Shown: one piece after another, positions 30,530 through 44,061 of the stretch
How the letters are laid out: every line of letters starts with the position of its first letter
Position numbering within the stretch: position 1 is the stretch's first letter
Source of the DNA: Rhyzopertha dominica
Lineage: Eukaryota > Arthropoda > Insecta > Coleoptera > Bostrichidae
Assembly (NCBI GenBank): GCA_025024175.1
Contig: QCXZ01000137.1
Span: forward strand, 24,676,001 to 24,740,000
Direction: 5' to 3'
DNA: 64,000 nt
The notes under the pieces: model-generated
Databases searched by the model: none
Told to the model about the DNA's origin: nothing
What the model saw: only the letters and a program-made list of their open reading frames with translations
Made by a program: the position numbers and the translations under genes

Positions 30530-30803
30530 CCGGATTATCTGTCTTGAGAACCGGCAACATTGTTTACGCGTGTGCAACGCGCGTTTTGTTTGCAGCACGC
30601 TGTTTACGAAATCAGATGACTCGTTGATCGTTCACGTGTGACGGTTCCATCGCATTTGAAAAGCCTTTGAGCTTGCTGAACACGATCTTGATCGTTGTTA
30701 CTGCAGTTAATCAGTGCTATTACTATGTAGGCGAATAGTGCTTAGTTTTATCTGACAGTAACAGTGTTTGGATTACCCTGTGATGTTAGAGAGTAATAAG
30801 AAG
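30530..30803 (+). promoter_or_regulatory. Promoter/5'UTR-like island with E-box and donor
   Basis: GC- and CpG-richer block (ACGCGTGTGCAACGCGCGTT, 'TTCACGTGTGACGG' with a CACGTG E-box). It contains TCAGTGC at about 30710 as possible initiator and a candidate donor AAG|GTAATG after 30803. No coding frame. The most likely reading is a noncoding first exon on the plus strand; it could also be an enhancer. Confidence 0.4.
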
Positions 30804-31284
30804 GTAATGAATGTTACTATAATCTGTGCGTTTCGTTTTTTTTTTGTGTTATTTTTATGATCTGCGGTGGCTGTCACAATACCGTCTTTGTACAAATAAA
30901 AATAATATGTTGGTGAGGTGATACCTATAGTTATGTTATTAATAACGAGGTTAATTATAATACTTGCGTTCCTAACTAACCTTTATTAACACTGATAACT
31001 TACTTGATACAGAACAGTACTAACATTTTTTTAGCGAATACGAACATTTATTACTCTTTGAAATAGTATTTTAACCTGGATCCATTTCAATGCCTAGATA
31101 TCACTAATGTGTAGCTTGTAGCATTATAGCTTAATTAGTATTAATATTATTAGCAACTTCTGTGATACAGTTTATAGAAAAGAAAATGCATATGTATCTA
31201 CCTACCTATTATAATTCTCCCCAAAGTTTGGTATACCGAACTAGGTTTCATATAAGGACTCTAACTACAGTAAAACTGAAATAA

Positions 31285-31316
31285 ATTCAGTATAATTACA
31301 TAATATTATACTGAAT
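31285..31316. repeat. 12-bp perfect inverted repeat
   Basis: ATTCAGTATAAT and ATTATACTGAAT separated by eight bases, able to form a hairpin. Confidence 0.7.
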
Positions 31317-32078
31317 GTATGCTGCACAAATCTTGTTAAGGGTAGTTTATTCTTACGACTACGTAAAATTAAAAATTGCTTCGTTTTATTTTATAAGAAA
31401 CAATCAGTACTTTTCTAGTCTAGTACCTATAATAAATATTCAGGACATAAATTTAAATCCAATAATATTTTAGGTAGACGGAATCAAATTTGGAAGGCAC
31501 GAAGCAAAAATACATCGATTATATCCAAATTTAACTACAAATGTTAATTTTATCAACTTTTTTTTAGTTACACGAAAGGAAAAACTCAGAAAAGCTTCCG
31601 TAAGTTCCTAGTCATGAAACCAAACCCGTTGTCAATTCGGACAGTGCAGAGGCGTTAGTGCTAAATTAAAATAAACTGCAGTCAAAAAATATCCTAACAA
31701 GCAAATATACCTACTCACTTTCTGATATATAAACATGGATCGGGGGATTCATACATATATACTTTTATTAGGCAGTGGAAAGAACTAAAAAAGTATTGAA
31801 ATTTAACTCAAAAAGCAAATGGTAGTAAGTAATTTTATTTGTATTGCAGTGTGTGCGGTGGCATGAAAGAGAATTTTTTTTACCCTTAAAGTAAAACCAT
31901 TCTGGTAGATTGAAACAACTAAAATTAATTTTAAATAAGAATTACCTCCAAGTACAACTTAATATTAAATTAAATGAATTCAACTGTGGTAAACAAAGAA
32001 AAGGATTGTTCGTGTTTATTTCTATAGATTTAGGTTCCTAATAATTATATTAAATTGAATAAGTTTTGTGTTTTTATA

Positions 32079-32110
32079 ACGTTTCGATGTTTATTTAGAT
32101 CTTTTTCAAA
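32079..32110 (-). other. Penelope-tail-like motif
   Basis: Minus strand reads TTTGAAAAAGATC...CATCGAAACGTT. It shares the GAAACGTT box with the other motifs; the first box is degraded (TTGAAAA for CTGANGA). Confidence 0.35.
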
Positions 32111-32133
32111 TATTAAACTTTTTATATTCTAAC

Positions 32134-32152
32134 TGACATTAATTTAATGTCA
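32134..32152. repeat. 19-bp palindrome TGACATTAATTTAATGTCA
   Basis: Nine-base arms around a single centre base, perfectly complementary. Confidence 0.6.
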
Positions 32153-33309
32153 ATTAATTAGGAGTCTAAACCTACAAAAATAAACACGAGCAGTAACAAA
32201 AAGGACTCCACAAAATAAACTATACTNTATGTTTAAAAGAAAATAATGTTCGTATTCAATGTGACGCGGTAAATTTTATAAGTTCTCTTATTGTAATGTG
32301 TTGGTAGATACCTCAGTGGACACTCCACTATTAAGATGCACCATATTTGCCCCAAAAAATGACAACTACCGTTTTCTTTTATAAGTTGCCATGTCATTCT
32401 TGGCATCGCCTTTCCGAGTAAATATACAGCAGAGACCACCTACCACACACACACTGTTTATTACAAACTGCGCAACACACGCCTTCTAAATAAAAAATTG
32501 CAGTTCGAGCCGCAGATAATGTGTGCATACCATTTTTGTAAGTATTCTACCTAAACTTGAGTCACACACCGCATTTAGAACCCATTATCCAGCTAATTTT
32601 ATAAATGATAACCTATTATTATTTCCGTGATGGCCCACCTCAGTCGACAAAAGAACGTTCTCTCAAATTTCTATTGTGATTATGTCATACCCGCCTCACA
32701 CTGAAAAACGCTAACGAAGATTGATCTGAATCGCAATTTAAGAAGACTGATTTTATAATGAATGCTTTATTGAATTACCCACCCGCATAAATGGAACTAA
32801 TTGTTGACTGAGTGAAAGCAGTACTATCGGATACTTGATTTGAAACAATTTTTTTATGAGTGTATAAATAATTCTGTCCTACCACTAATTAAAACCTTGG
32901 GGTCACCATATGTCATTATTGTGTTTGTGAACAGTTTCTTGGTGGTTGGCAATTTTTCGTCAATTACGGCGATTAAGAAAAACAGTCCTACATAGTAGAA
33001 AGTAATTGTTGCCATAATCAATGCAAGACAATAACTTCAAACTGAAGTCTCGCATTTTGTTTTTTGTTTTTTTGTTTGTATCCGAACTGCACTCATCGAT
33101 ACTTGCATTTTTTGCTTAAACTCAAAACTGTGGTTATTTGTGATGTTTTATTATAACAGTATTTTAAACACGAACAAAATATGTTCCAAGACATATCTAA
33201 AAACAGTTGAATCCTTATCTGAACAAAAATTGTTTTATATAACATTTTACAAAAGTTAAAGATTAAAAGCTTGCCATGGCTTGCCATGGATATTAGCAGG
33301 TGCAATTAA

Positions 33310-34140
33310 CCGGCAAAATTATTTATAGTAGCGGGTGTTGCCCCCACGTGCCAAAATTATTGCTTATTTACTTGGCATCCCTAAAATTAATTGACGACTA
33401 TCCTCTTAAGGAATAAGTTCCCATTCCTCTAAAAGAGCTTGCTGTAGGTGATTTATGATTAACGACTTTTCGCTCAAGTATCTAAACTTACCACTGGCCA
33501 GTTCATAACAGGTTTGTTTACACCATTTAAGAACTCCTGAGCGATTCCCGTGGTTTGGCATTACCATGCATCATAGTAAGAATGTCATCTCCAACAAAAT
33601 CGGCATAAGGTACAACAGAATCTTGGAGAACTTCATCGACATATCGGACAGCTTTTAAAGACTCTCACGGAACGATGTACCTACTGTTCTGTATGTGCCT
33701 CCAGAGCAGGTCCTGCTTACAGCATAATTGAGTCCTATCGGAAACCTAATCGAAGGCTGAAGGTGCATTCTGCAAAAACGCTCCTGAGGTCTTAGCACGA
33801 CCATTTGGAGATCGCAGGCTCACAAGTAAACAAAGCGCTTCAGTTCATTCTCAGACCAGTGCTCGTGATTTCTGGTAAACTAAAGTCGCGCATTGCGATG
33901 ATGCCTGGTTGCTCTGGACGTGCATCTCTCCGACTGGTCAGATTTGCTTCTCCAAGTCTTCTTGTAANTGTCGGTTCACTAACGTTGTTATTCCGAACGT
34001 GATGAAATCCATATCTGATTGCAACAGCTGTGGAACGACGATATCGTAAACTTTGCAGTGATCATGGACGCTAGTTTTATGATGGGGACCAGTTCCAGGA
34101 CGCGTGCTGTGAGCTCCAGTTTCCAAGAAACGTGCAAAAA
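33310..34140 (-). pseudogene. Dead Tc1-type transposase
   Basis: Minus strand, N to C: 'RFLETGAHSTRPGTGPHHKT' (helix-turn-helix with the GRPR-like linker) and 'RLGEANLTSRRDARPEQP' complete the DNA-binding part. 'ALFTCEPAISKW' stands where the family has LFTDES, so the first catalytic Asp is Cys. 'AVRYVDEVLQDSVVPYADFV' and 'GDDILTMMHGNAKP' follow; the second Asp is Gly (HGNA for HDNA). The C-terminus is 'INHLQQALLEEWELIP' and 'LARGGN'. Frames change several times and the region with the third acidic residue is deleted. N at 33967. Order and wording fit Tc1-family elements. Confidence 0.75.
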
Positions 34141-37100
34141 TACAGTGCTATTGGATATTTCATATCGTTAGTCAAAATATTGTTCACTTCTTCAGTCTTG
34201 AAACAACGCTACAATATCCTGTAAACTTTAAACAACCTTCAAATGTTTGTGAGACACTTGCTTCAANTTGTCAAGCAATAATAACAAAAAATATCCATAG
34301 CTACATATCTTTGAAATTAAAAATTGCTTCAAGTTTTTAGGTTGCGAAGTTTCGTATGAAACAGTTTGTTTCTTCAAAGTAAACCTTCATTTGTTTTTTA
34401 ATATGACTTAAAACATGTTTTGTTCGCTTTTAAAATATTGCAATAATAAAGCATCATAAAACGATAGAATTTTAAAATTAAACAAAAAAGTGCTCCGTTT
34501 TCATGCCAGTGATTGCATATTCATAGGTCAAAAATAACAGCTACTTCATCCACTAAAACTTGTTGGTTTCGGACTCCAAAGTTTTATGTAACTGAATCTA
34601 ATCAATTTCATTTAACGTAACGTACATTTTTCTAAACATCTGCACAAATCAGCTTTATTCCATTGTAAAGTATGCGTCTGCTAACTTTCCGTAATTAAGC
34701 AATTTCGCTTCAATTCCACCATGACTCATTATTTGCTTAATGAACAGTAAATTCTTTGTAATCGTGTTTAAAGCCAGAACCATACGATGACTACCATATA
34801 TATTATCGTCATGAACTTGCCATAACAATTTGTTTAGTTTTGTTTAAAATTGTTTTCCACTTACTTTACTGTTTGCTAGCAGGTAAAGCACTATCAACAA
34901 AACTGATGAAGTCATCTTTCGAAATGTTGGCTACTACTACCCGCTCTCCTCAAGTATTTATTTGATATTATATCAATTTCGATAGAGTAACTCGTAAAAG
35001 TGTTGTAATTTCACGGACAATCAGACAGCTGTAATTGTTTGCAATTGCTCGTTGCCATATAGTACTAAACAAGTCGCCTATTTTTTTACGGTTACGAGTA
35101 ATATGATTAGAAATCGAGTTAGAAATATTACGATTGATACTGTCAAAGGTTAACGTTATAAACATCTAAGATCACGCTGTTATTTTACATTCAGTTTGTC
35201 CCTAAATATAGGTTTGCATGTAAAAATGGTCAAGAGTATTGAGATCATGGATATCTAGTAATTCCACCGTAAATAGGTCTGTGCAATGCTATTCTTTAAA
35301 CAGGAACAGTATTCCTGAAGGCACAGCATTATTTGTAAGCAAGTCGCTATAAATTCTTGTGAATTGTTCCATTATAGGTAATGAGTGAATCTTGAAAGAG
35401 TCGGAAGAGGTAACAGACATTCTTCTAAATGTGTACGATTAGTTTGAGATTATCCTACGGTTGCGGAAGAAGTATTCCATGTACCCGGTGTTGAGTATAT
35501 TCAGATGTCACTGGAAGAGGTAAAAGCTACCTGCTGCTTTGAGTTCAAGTCATTCTGTGGCAGATTCAGAAGCGATGCAAAAACAAATCCAGAGTAGCCT
35601 TGTTAACTCGATCCTGAAATATTGCACTGCGCTTTTTCCGATGCAACAGTTATGTCGTAGTGTTGGGTGAAAATTTTTGCATTCTTTTTCAGTACTTAAG
35701 TTCATGTCAGGAGTCAGGTTGATATTTCACTGCGTCTACCAGATGCACTAGCAAGAATGTATTTCTATTATTTATTGATGTGTAATTTAAGTTATTTTGT
35801 TTAGCAGAATGTCGATCCTTGCTCTGGTTAAATGAAAAGTTCTAGTTGATCTCTGGTTTCTTTTCCCATGTTATCTAACTGACAACAAATCCTGGTAATA
35901 TATTGGATATGTCAGGATGAATATCCAGTTCTAATGGATTTTTTCCACAAATTTATTATAATTTCATCAACAGCTGTTTAAATTCTACCACCATCGTTTA
36001 GTAATGGTCTTCAATCTTACGAACAAGCGTTATACGTCGAATTGCTTACACCGTGATTAAATCAGATTTGTATAAAATTCCCTGAAGTAATTTTTATTGG
36101 TTACCCACGGCAATTTAAATAACATAATCTTATTGGAACATCCTCGTGACGACGGATGATGATATCAAATGTACTTAACACTTATATATGACTTTTCATT
36201 CGGTTTGTTAACCGTAATGATTTCGAATGATTTTTTTCTTCTGAAACTATGAGACAGTAACTGGTTTTGTGGAATATAACGTTGGCACTTCGTTTTCAGG
36301 ATGCAAGTGATAAAGTGCATGATTGAATACTATCACGGGACTGGATGTTGACAGTTGTTGCATATTTTGTTCGTTTGGACTACACCATCATTGACAAATT
36401 GTAAAATGTCTGAAAGGAGTCATGTTGAGATAGTTACACATTTTATTAGTTTGCTTCAACTGATGTAGTCATTGTGAAAAATTGCTTTTATAGAACTGAT
36501 AACCGTTGGATGTTATGAAAAGACTAATTTTGTATTACGGCTTAGGATTTTAAGAAAAGAAATTCAAGGCAACGTTGCTGTCTCGGTTACTGTAATACAT
36601 AAGCAATTATGTGTGAATTTTGTTTACGTACTACCATTTCCAAGGAGGTTATTTATCAGGTTGTTTCACAAGTAACCTATGTGTCTCTTGAATCAAATAA
36701 AACTTAGGCATTTTCAGTTAAAAATATTATTCGCAAAAATCAGAATATATGCCTATTTTATGACTCCATTTCACTAACTGTGGATATACCTAGAATTTGA
36801 TTAGTAATAAGATTTCTTTTTAATTTTTTATTCTTCAATTCTATTTCTGCATGCCTACTTCTCATTGTAGCATTGCGGTCATGTGTTCAATAAACACAAG
36901 CTTATATTGCTTTCTCAATACGTACATCAGGAATTCCAGTTTTAATCGCTTAACCGGTGCAATTATCAGCTGTCATCACTTCCATTGATAAATTAATGGT
37001 GAGCAACAGTGCAGACATATCTTACATACTTACGCTAAATACCCGAGCGCATTAAACCGGAGACCAGAGTCTGGAACCTCGACTCGTACCAAGTTATTGC

Positions 37101-37500
37101 CACCAATCTGTTTATGGCAACATTAAAATAATTTATTTGTCCGCCGAAGTTAGCGTCTCATTGATTTAAACCTGAGCAAATATTTGCTAATTATCACCTA
37201 CAAGTGTTGTGTTGCAAGCTGTATTTAAATGTGTATGTCCAAGAGTATAATTTGCATAGCTAATCTGCATTTGTAGTGAGTAACAGGCGTGGCTTTTAAA
37301 TTTTCTATTGGCAGATTATCTTCCGCTTGTTCTTCCGTATTGCTCCCATGCTATAATATTCACCAATGTAAGAGTTATCTGATCATTATAAAATACATAC
37401 GGATCAATCATATTAATAGAAGGTAATACAATTAGTAAAAGGATAGACATTTTATTAAGATGATGTAATGCCTAATGCGTAGATGTGATCATAGTAGATG
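34141..37500. other. Unannotated AT-rich DNA
   Basis: No ORF over 65 codons. 35400-35700 and 36280-36420 are slightly GC-richer and might be very old transposon DNA, but no motif survives. N at 34266. Confidence 0.35.
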
Positions 37501-40500
37501 TAGATGTACAAGGAAACCTGCTAGACATGAGCAATCATTGTTATTATACAAGTGTCCCACTTCGCGTTTCTTACTACGAAGATTTCGAAAAATTCTATTA
37601 AATCGATTGCATTTGGATCTCTTCTGGTTTTCAAGAGTTGAGTAGGACAAGAAAAAAACAAAAAAAAACAAGAAACCCCATTTTAGTTAAATTTTTTGTT
37701 GTTTGTAAAAGGCTAACTTCTGCACCTTTTTTGTTTGGTCTAAAGATGCGAATTGTACAATATGTCTAAAAAACTGATATATGGCTTTTTTACATGGCTT
37801 AGCCATGTTAGAAGTTAGAACACATTTGAACGAGTTGCTCAGTAATTCTGAGAAAATGGTATCGACCATTTGTATTCGAAACTGCTATCCAAATTTAACT
37901 TGATTCGCTTACCTGGGGCACACCTGGAGATGATCTCTTTAATGAGGTTTCAACCGAAGTTGGGGATGAACAATGTTCAGACTATAGCAGTGCTACTGCC
38001 ACATACCGCAGTGTATTAAACAGAACCGTGAGACTGAGCATTTCCAAACAAGACCTGGGTCATAAGTAAAATCAATAAACATGGAANCGAAGAATATTAC
38101 GACACATTTAGGAAATAGTTGTGTAGNTTTGAAATTTGATTTACAATTCNTATGGGGTTTGATATCCTTGGCTGTATTGATATGATATTGAAATTGATTT
38201 TTAAAAATGCTCGCACCATTGATTACTATTTTAAATATCAGCGACACCGTTTTATACAAGCTATTTTTAAAGTGCCTATCAAGTTGTACATAATACCAAG
38301 TTTCAAATTTTTATTCCTTCTCATTTGTAAGATTTTAAACAAAAACATTCATTTGAAAAATGAAAGTGAAGCAATTTATTTTAACCCTTTAATAAATGTT
38401 GTCCATTCGCTATTGGATAATACCCTAAAGCGTTAACGCATCTGAGACTCATGTCTTGCTTGCCTACTCAGCTCCTTAACTTAAGAAACTTTGCCTTTTA
38501 GGTTCCTCCATAAAAAGTAGTACAAATTGTCAGTGGACAAAATTTGTTTGAATGTAGATATAAAAAATAATTTATATAGGAAATTATGTGTTTGATATAT
38601 ATAAACTGTATTAGTTTTATACGTAGTTCGTATACTAACAAAAATATATCAGCCTAGTATAGCATGCATCGTTATATTCTGTTGTCGTTGCAAACTTTTT
38701 AAAAATACATTTTTTAAATTTCCATATTTGAATATATACGAGTACACTGTTACACAGTTAATTATGACGTATTATCGAGAATAATATCACTAAAGGGAGA
38801 CTACCGTAACATCCATTAATACTTGCATTTCATACATTCTCTTTCTTAACCCTATCATTTATAAACAACATAAATAACAAGGCACCTGAAGGTACCAATA
38901 TCATAGATAAATTAATCTATGCCAATATCCATATCGAATTACTCGACATAACTATCAACTTTAATAGTCTTTCACATACTGGTAACGTATTTATAGGTCG
39001 AAATTCAGTCTATTGTGTTCGCTTTTTTGCACGGGTATTATTGTCAACATTTTCCAATTATGAAATATTACATAGTTTAATAGAGGCAGAAATTTGTTAT
39101 ATGCGTGAAATAATCACATATTACTTCTAAGTCTCGTTCAGTATTTTGGCATTTATACTTTCTATGCTGCTATTCTTATTAAGCAGCTTATTCACCAATT
39201 TTCTCTCATGAAATGGTTTCAAATTTTTACCATTGTACCTACTTCAGTTATTTCAATGCTGGCTACTGTTAACTCTTTATGGTATTCTGCTTTGATCCTT
39301 CTACTAATCACTATAATACGTTCCAATTTTTTATATTTATATATTTTTGTTATGGTAGTACCTGTTCTTTGTTCTTGATTCCTATTTCTAACACTACAGT
39401 ACTTCTACACTATTTGTAAATTTTCTTATATCCCCGCAATCCCGTTAGAGTATAGCATTTTTATATCCGTATACTTTTTTATGTCGTTTAAAAGAAGAAT
39501 ACATTACTTTAGGAAAACTTACTAAAAAAATTTATTAATTGTATTAATTTATAAAATTTGCGGTTTCATTATCTTATAATAAAAAATAAGAACTATTACT
39601 AAACCCATGGACAAACTTTCTATAACGCATTTGTCGACATTTCTGCTAGGAATTAAGAAAGACATCATGAGGCGAAAATTTCTGCAGACATTCACAAGCA
39701 GCAAGAATATTGCATATCAGGTTTTAGTTTGATGTGCAGATCTGGCAAACTCTTTCTGCGTAAAGAAACGTTACCTTACCTGTGTGAAATTACACACCGT
39801 TTATGTGCGTTCGGAAGAAGGAAGTAGCTTTCAACGTTTTTCTCCACGATAAAAGTCGGCCTATGTCAAATTGGTGGCTGATTTCACTTTTGTTGGTTTA
39901 CTATGGTTGTTCAGTTTTACGCAATGAAGATGCTATAATGCATTTAAAGCTGTGTTTAAATTTTGGGAGCGTAGTATATTGCTCATGCTCATGCTCATGC
40001 CACTCATGAAATTTGTTTGTTTGGGCAGCACAGCCCGGTGAAATTTTTTGAATGTCTTCAAAAAATGTTATACAAATATATCTAATCTAATATAAGTAAA
40101 CAAACCCACCTCATGGAAATATCGTCTGATTTTCTGATATAGTTTCGAATGGTGGATATTGAAATCCACTGGGTGTGGTCGTATTAAAAATACGCTCTGG
40201 CAATGAAACTTCATTTCTATGCCAAGCGCGGCCAACAACTTACGCAAACGTCAAGCAGATGGTAAGCTGAAAGTTGATACGCTCAAGTCACACGCGAAGA
40301 TAAACACACCTACCACCATCCATCTCTGGCCCATTTCGGTAAAGGTTTTTCATTTCGTCGATCTATGACCCATTATCTACAGATACCAACCGCATTGACC
40401 ATCTGGTTTTATTGAGATGGTATCTTATCTGCCCTAGTTTCCGGGTTCAGTGTTTGTTAGTCGAAAACAGAAGTTTGACAAAAGCACATTTCTCTATACA

Positions 40501-41440
40501 ACTGTTAAAATCGTTTTTGTTGCTAGTATGTGACGATTATAACTAGAAGTTTAAAGTTGTTTATTTATTTACACTTAGAGCTCTTACTACTGATATGCAA
40601 TGGCAGCTATTTGTTATTGACAAGGTAATCAGCTTGTTGCTTTGTTTGATAATTTTCAAATTTTAGGTATATAGTAATAATTATTTGTGGTGTTTTTTAT
40701 CGGGTCTTAATTTTCTTCGAAAAGCCGATATCTACATTTATATTTCTTCAGGAAATCTGAGAAATTGCAAGGTCTAGATACTCTCAAATAATTTTGTGAT
40801 GATTGGTGTATCATATACTTTTATCTCCAACTTAATTCTTTTAATTAAACGAATAATTGGACAGGAACTAAAACCTTTATGAAATAACCTACCGTCGTAG
40901 TCTCTTTAATAGTTAAGCCATACACAGGGTTTTTTTCACTGTTTAGGATAGAAACTAGCCGAGAAAAAGGAAAGTTAAAAGGGAAAAATGTAATTTTGAG
41001 AGCCCAATGTAACGCACCTTTTTTCGTTGATGGCTTACTAAAATCTCGTACTTTTATAAGAACCAAATTTTGACTATATCTTCTTGTTCTTCTAAGGTTG
41101 CTATTTTTAACTTTATACATTAAAAGTGTAGATACAAAAGTTGTAAAAAATGATGTCCCGAATAAGATAATATAATTCACTTTTACAAGTAAGCTGTTAT
41201 TTTCGAGATATGATATAAACTTGTCTTTTTTTAATACAAAGTATAGTTGGCTATGGCTTCAAGAAATCGGTAATTTTTTAAGCTTCAAAACGAAAACTTA
41301 ATATGATTATTTAAAACAATGTAGGGGTTATGCCCATTTTTATGTTTTATCAAATCAAAACTAATGAATCCTTACCTTGAAATTTTTGTTAGGAAAATAT
41401 TTTTATGTGTTATTCAAACTTAGACAAGCGCGATAATTGT
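37501..41440. other. Unannotated AT-rich DNA
   Basis: Open frames at 38152-38436 (plus, 94 codons) and 40845-41180 (minus, 111 codons) show no motif, and ORFs of this size are near chance expectation. ACATGGCTTAGCCATGT at 37792-37808 is a short palindrome. (CATGCT)n lies at 39981-40000. 40190-40460 is GC-richer, with 'GCCAAGCGCGGCC' and a donor-like CAGATG|GTAAGC, but no acceptor or product. N at 38086, 38127 and 38150. Confidence 0.3.
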
Positions 41441-42170
41441 CAAGTGCTGCTTGCTGCGTGAGGTGTAATTTAAAGGCTGGCGCTGTCCAAGTTGCACAAG
41501 NATATTGTGAAAGTTATTTTGATCGTTGCCAGCCTTCCTTGCCTATATTTGAGAAATATTATGATAATTTGGGAATTTAAGGCTGCTTGTGTAAACCAAA
41601 GGACAGATTCAGATCAATAAATGAAGAATCATTGCAACACACTATTGTAAGAGTATTTTAAAAAAGAACGCATTTTATCCATACAAATTATCAGTATCAA
41701 ACTGTACTTGGTGACGCGAGACAGGCATAGAACTCTGCAAATGGTTTAAGAATATTCTATAGACTAAATCCACATTTTTCATTAAAAGTTCTTTGGGGCG
41801 TTGCGACACGATTCACACACTGTGGTATGATCAATGGGCATAACGAACATTTCTCTATGCAGGAAAATTGTCATCATTTTAAGGAACGAAAACTCCAATA
41901 ATTGACGTGGGTTTAATGTATGATCTGGCATCATACCTCAACAGTTCTAGTCCGCAGATTTGTCTTTAACTGGTGCACAGTATTTCAGTTTCCTACAGAA
42001 TAAATTCCAAGATATATTAGATGAACTGAATTTAGAGACTCGCGCAATGCTCGAGTGGTTTCAACAAGAAGGAGCAGCACCCCCTCATGACATGAAGGAA
42101 GTGCGAAATTATTTAAATGAAGGTTTTCCCAGCTTCTAGATTGGAAGAAACGAGCGTTTTTTAAATGTCT
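41441..42170 (+). pseudogene. Decayed mariner-type transposase, third relative
   Basis: Plus-strand remains in family order: 'YCESYFDRCQPSLPIFEKYY' (first helix-turn-helix region), 'NEESLQHTIVRVF', 'LGDAR' and 'NPHFSLKVLWG' around 41770-41800 near the first catalytic site, 'RSCIN'-free decayed middle, then 'LNLETRAMLEWFQQEGAAPP', where QQDGA has become QQEGA so the second Asp is Glu, and 'MKEVRNYLNEGFPSF' before a stop. The third Asp and the C-terminus are missing. N at 41502. It belongs to the same broad group as the 12-13 kb transposase but is older. Confidence 0.6.
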
Positions 42171-43755
42171 TGTTTTGCAAAATTTAAAACCAAAATATGT
42201 AATTTTTTCATGGCTAACTAGATTAAAATCAGAATTGTAACTCGAAGATTACAGATTACTTGCAAAACTGAATGACATTTTTTGACTTGGGACATCAACT
42301 GTTGTATTTATACTCTTTAGGTAAAATTAAAAATTAGAGACCTAAGAGGATATCGCCTGATTTTACTTCTTTCAAAAATATTTAAATAAATAATGAATAA
42401 TAAGTTGTCGATAGTCCATAAGCGTTTTTGTGGGTTGATTTTTGCATAAATTCTGCAGTAAGGTGAAAACATTTATGTCTAAATTATAAATCCATCACTT
42501 TTAACCAAGACAACAAACTATTCTAATAAAACTCAAATGAAACGATATCATAAAATTGTTCAGGAAACTTCCATAAAGTTAAAAATTTTAACGGACTGCT
42601 ATGCGAATGTTCATGCCATGATGTGGTTATGATGTTTGTTTGTTATGTTTTCATAGTTCATAATTGACATGGTTAGGTCAGAGCTATTGAACTTTATTAA
42701 AACAAATAAACTACATTTAATGAGTTTCTTTCTCATTCAAATTCTTGCAAATAAAACCTGTCAAAATGCATCATTGTCGAAAACAGAATTTTGCGATCAC
42801 GAATGACCTAAAATATGAACCGTTTTTCTCGGAACAAGCAATTGCTTCAAATGAACCGTTTCCGGACTAATTTACAAATAGTTAAAACGACGAGTAACAA
42901 TAAAGTGTTACGAATGTTGCAAGAGTAATTACTTTCGACATTTAGCTAGTCACCGACAGTTGCAACACTGATAAGTGTTTGATTGCTGTTTTAGGGATGG
43001 TCGCTAATTTTCACGTCGCATTTGAATCACCTTTGTGATTTACACGATTAGATAACACTACATGAACTGCAAGCTTCTAGAGATGCCGTTTAAAACTGCG
43101 GATGTTATTATAAAGGTGTGGTGCTGTAGTGAATCAATAAGAAATGTCAGGTCACAAACTTTTGACAACGAACGCAGTCACCCGAAACTCTAGCCTTTAT
43201 AAATCACGTAACTATAATATTACCTGTGTAGGTCACCACTTCATCTTTATGTTAATATATTTCATGTTTGTGGTATATGCGTATGTGTAACAGTATACGT
43301 AGAGCTTTTCTCACCTTGCAGAAGGTGAAAAAGTAACATGTTGTCATAGGTTTATAGTCAAATATCGAGTTTTCTTTGAGACTTATTAATTCGTTGCACG
43401 GGAGGAAGGATTTAATATATGCGCAGAAATTAATTTTAATAAATATGCTAGAAAACTTCAAGGTACCACAAACTACACCGCTGCATGACCGATCATTTTA
43501 GTTTTTTTGATATTTGATATGTGCTTTCGAATTTTAATAATATAAAACTCTAATTCATTTGGTGAAGCATTCGTTTGCAGACATGTGTTTTGTCAGTGTT
43601 TTATAATGACAGCGATCTTTCCGAAAACATATTATCATAGGTTGTACAGTAATAAAAGCAACTCCTTTGAACTACATAAAGCAATAAAAAATAAGGCAAT
43701 CTTTGTTAATGAGAACGAATTTTTTTCACGGCTACTGTTAACCGCAAAATATTCC
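42171..43755. other. Unannotated AT-rich DNA
   Basis: No recognised ORF. It may include the 3' flank of the decayed transposon in front of it. Confidence 0.3.
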
Positions 43756-44061
43756 CCTTTTTAAGCTACTTACTTCTACAATATTTTACCATTCTTCCTC
43801 CGAAGCCTGCATCAACTCCTTGAGATTCGTAAATATTTATTTTGGTTCTACTTCAGCTGTTCGTTCCTTCCACAAATGCGGAGTCCGGTTTAGGTCGAAT
43901 GTTTCTTCATTATAAGACGCCTTGATTCGCAATACACGAGTGAGTGATATCTTATTGAAAGATTCAGTTACATTTGGGATCATAACAGCGATTAAATGTA
44001 CTTTCGCCAGTAGTCCTCGAGTCCAGTGCTGACGTGCCCTTAGATGATGACTAAACTTCAA
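43756..44061 (-). pseudogene. C-terminal scrap of a Tc1-type transposase
   Basis: Minus strand: 'ETFDLNRTPHLWKERTAEVE' resembles the SPDLNPIEHLWxxL block with the third acidic residue, here altered. It is followed after a stop by 'IFTNLKELMQASEEEW', the usual C-terminal helix of Tc1-type enzymes. The part upstream ('VTESFNKISLTRVLRIKA') is not recognised. Too short and altered for a firm family call. Confidence 0.4.

Larger units (their letters stand above)
30804..33309. other. Unannotated AT-rich DNA
   Basis: No ORF with features. Contains the palindromes at 31285-31316 and 32134-32152 and the Penelope-tail-like motif at 32079-32110. N at 32226. Confidence 0.35.

Noticed and set aside
40845..41180. 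111-codon minus-strand ORF with a hydrophobic start
   Set aside because: Length near chance; surrounding wording looks like noncoding transposon DNA; no motif or splice signals.
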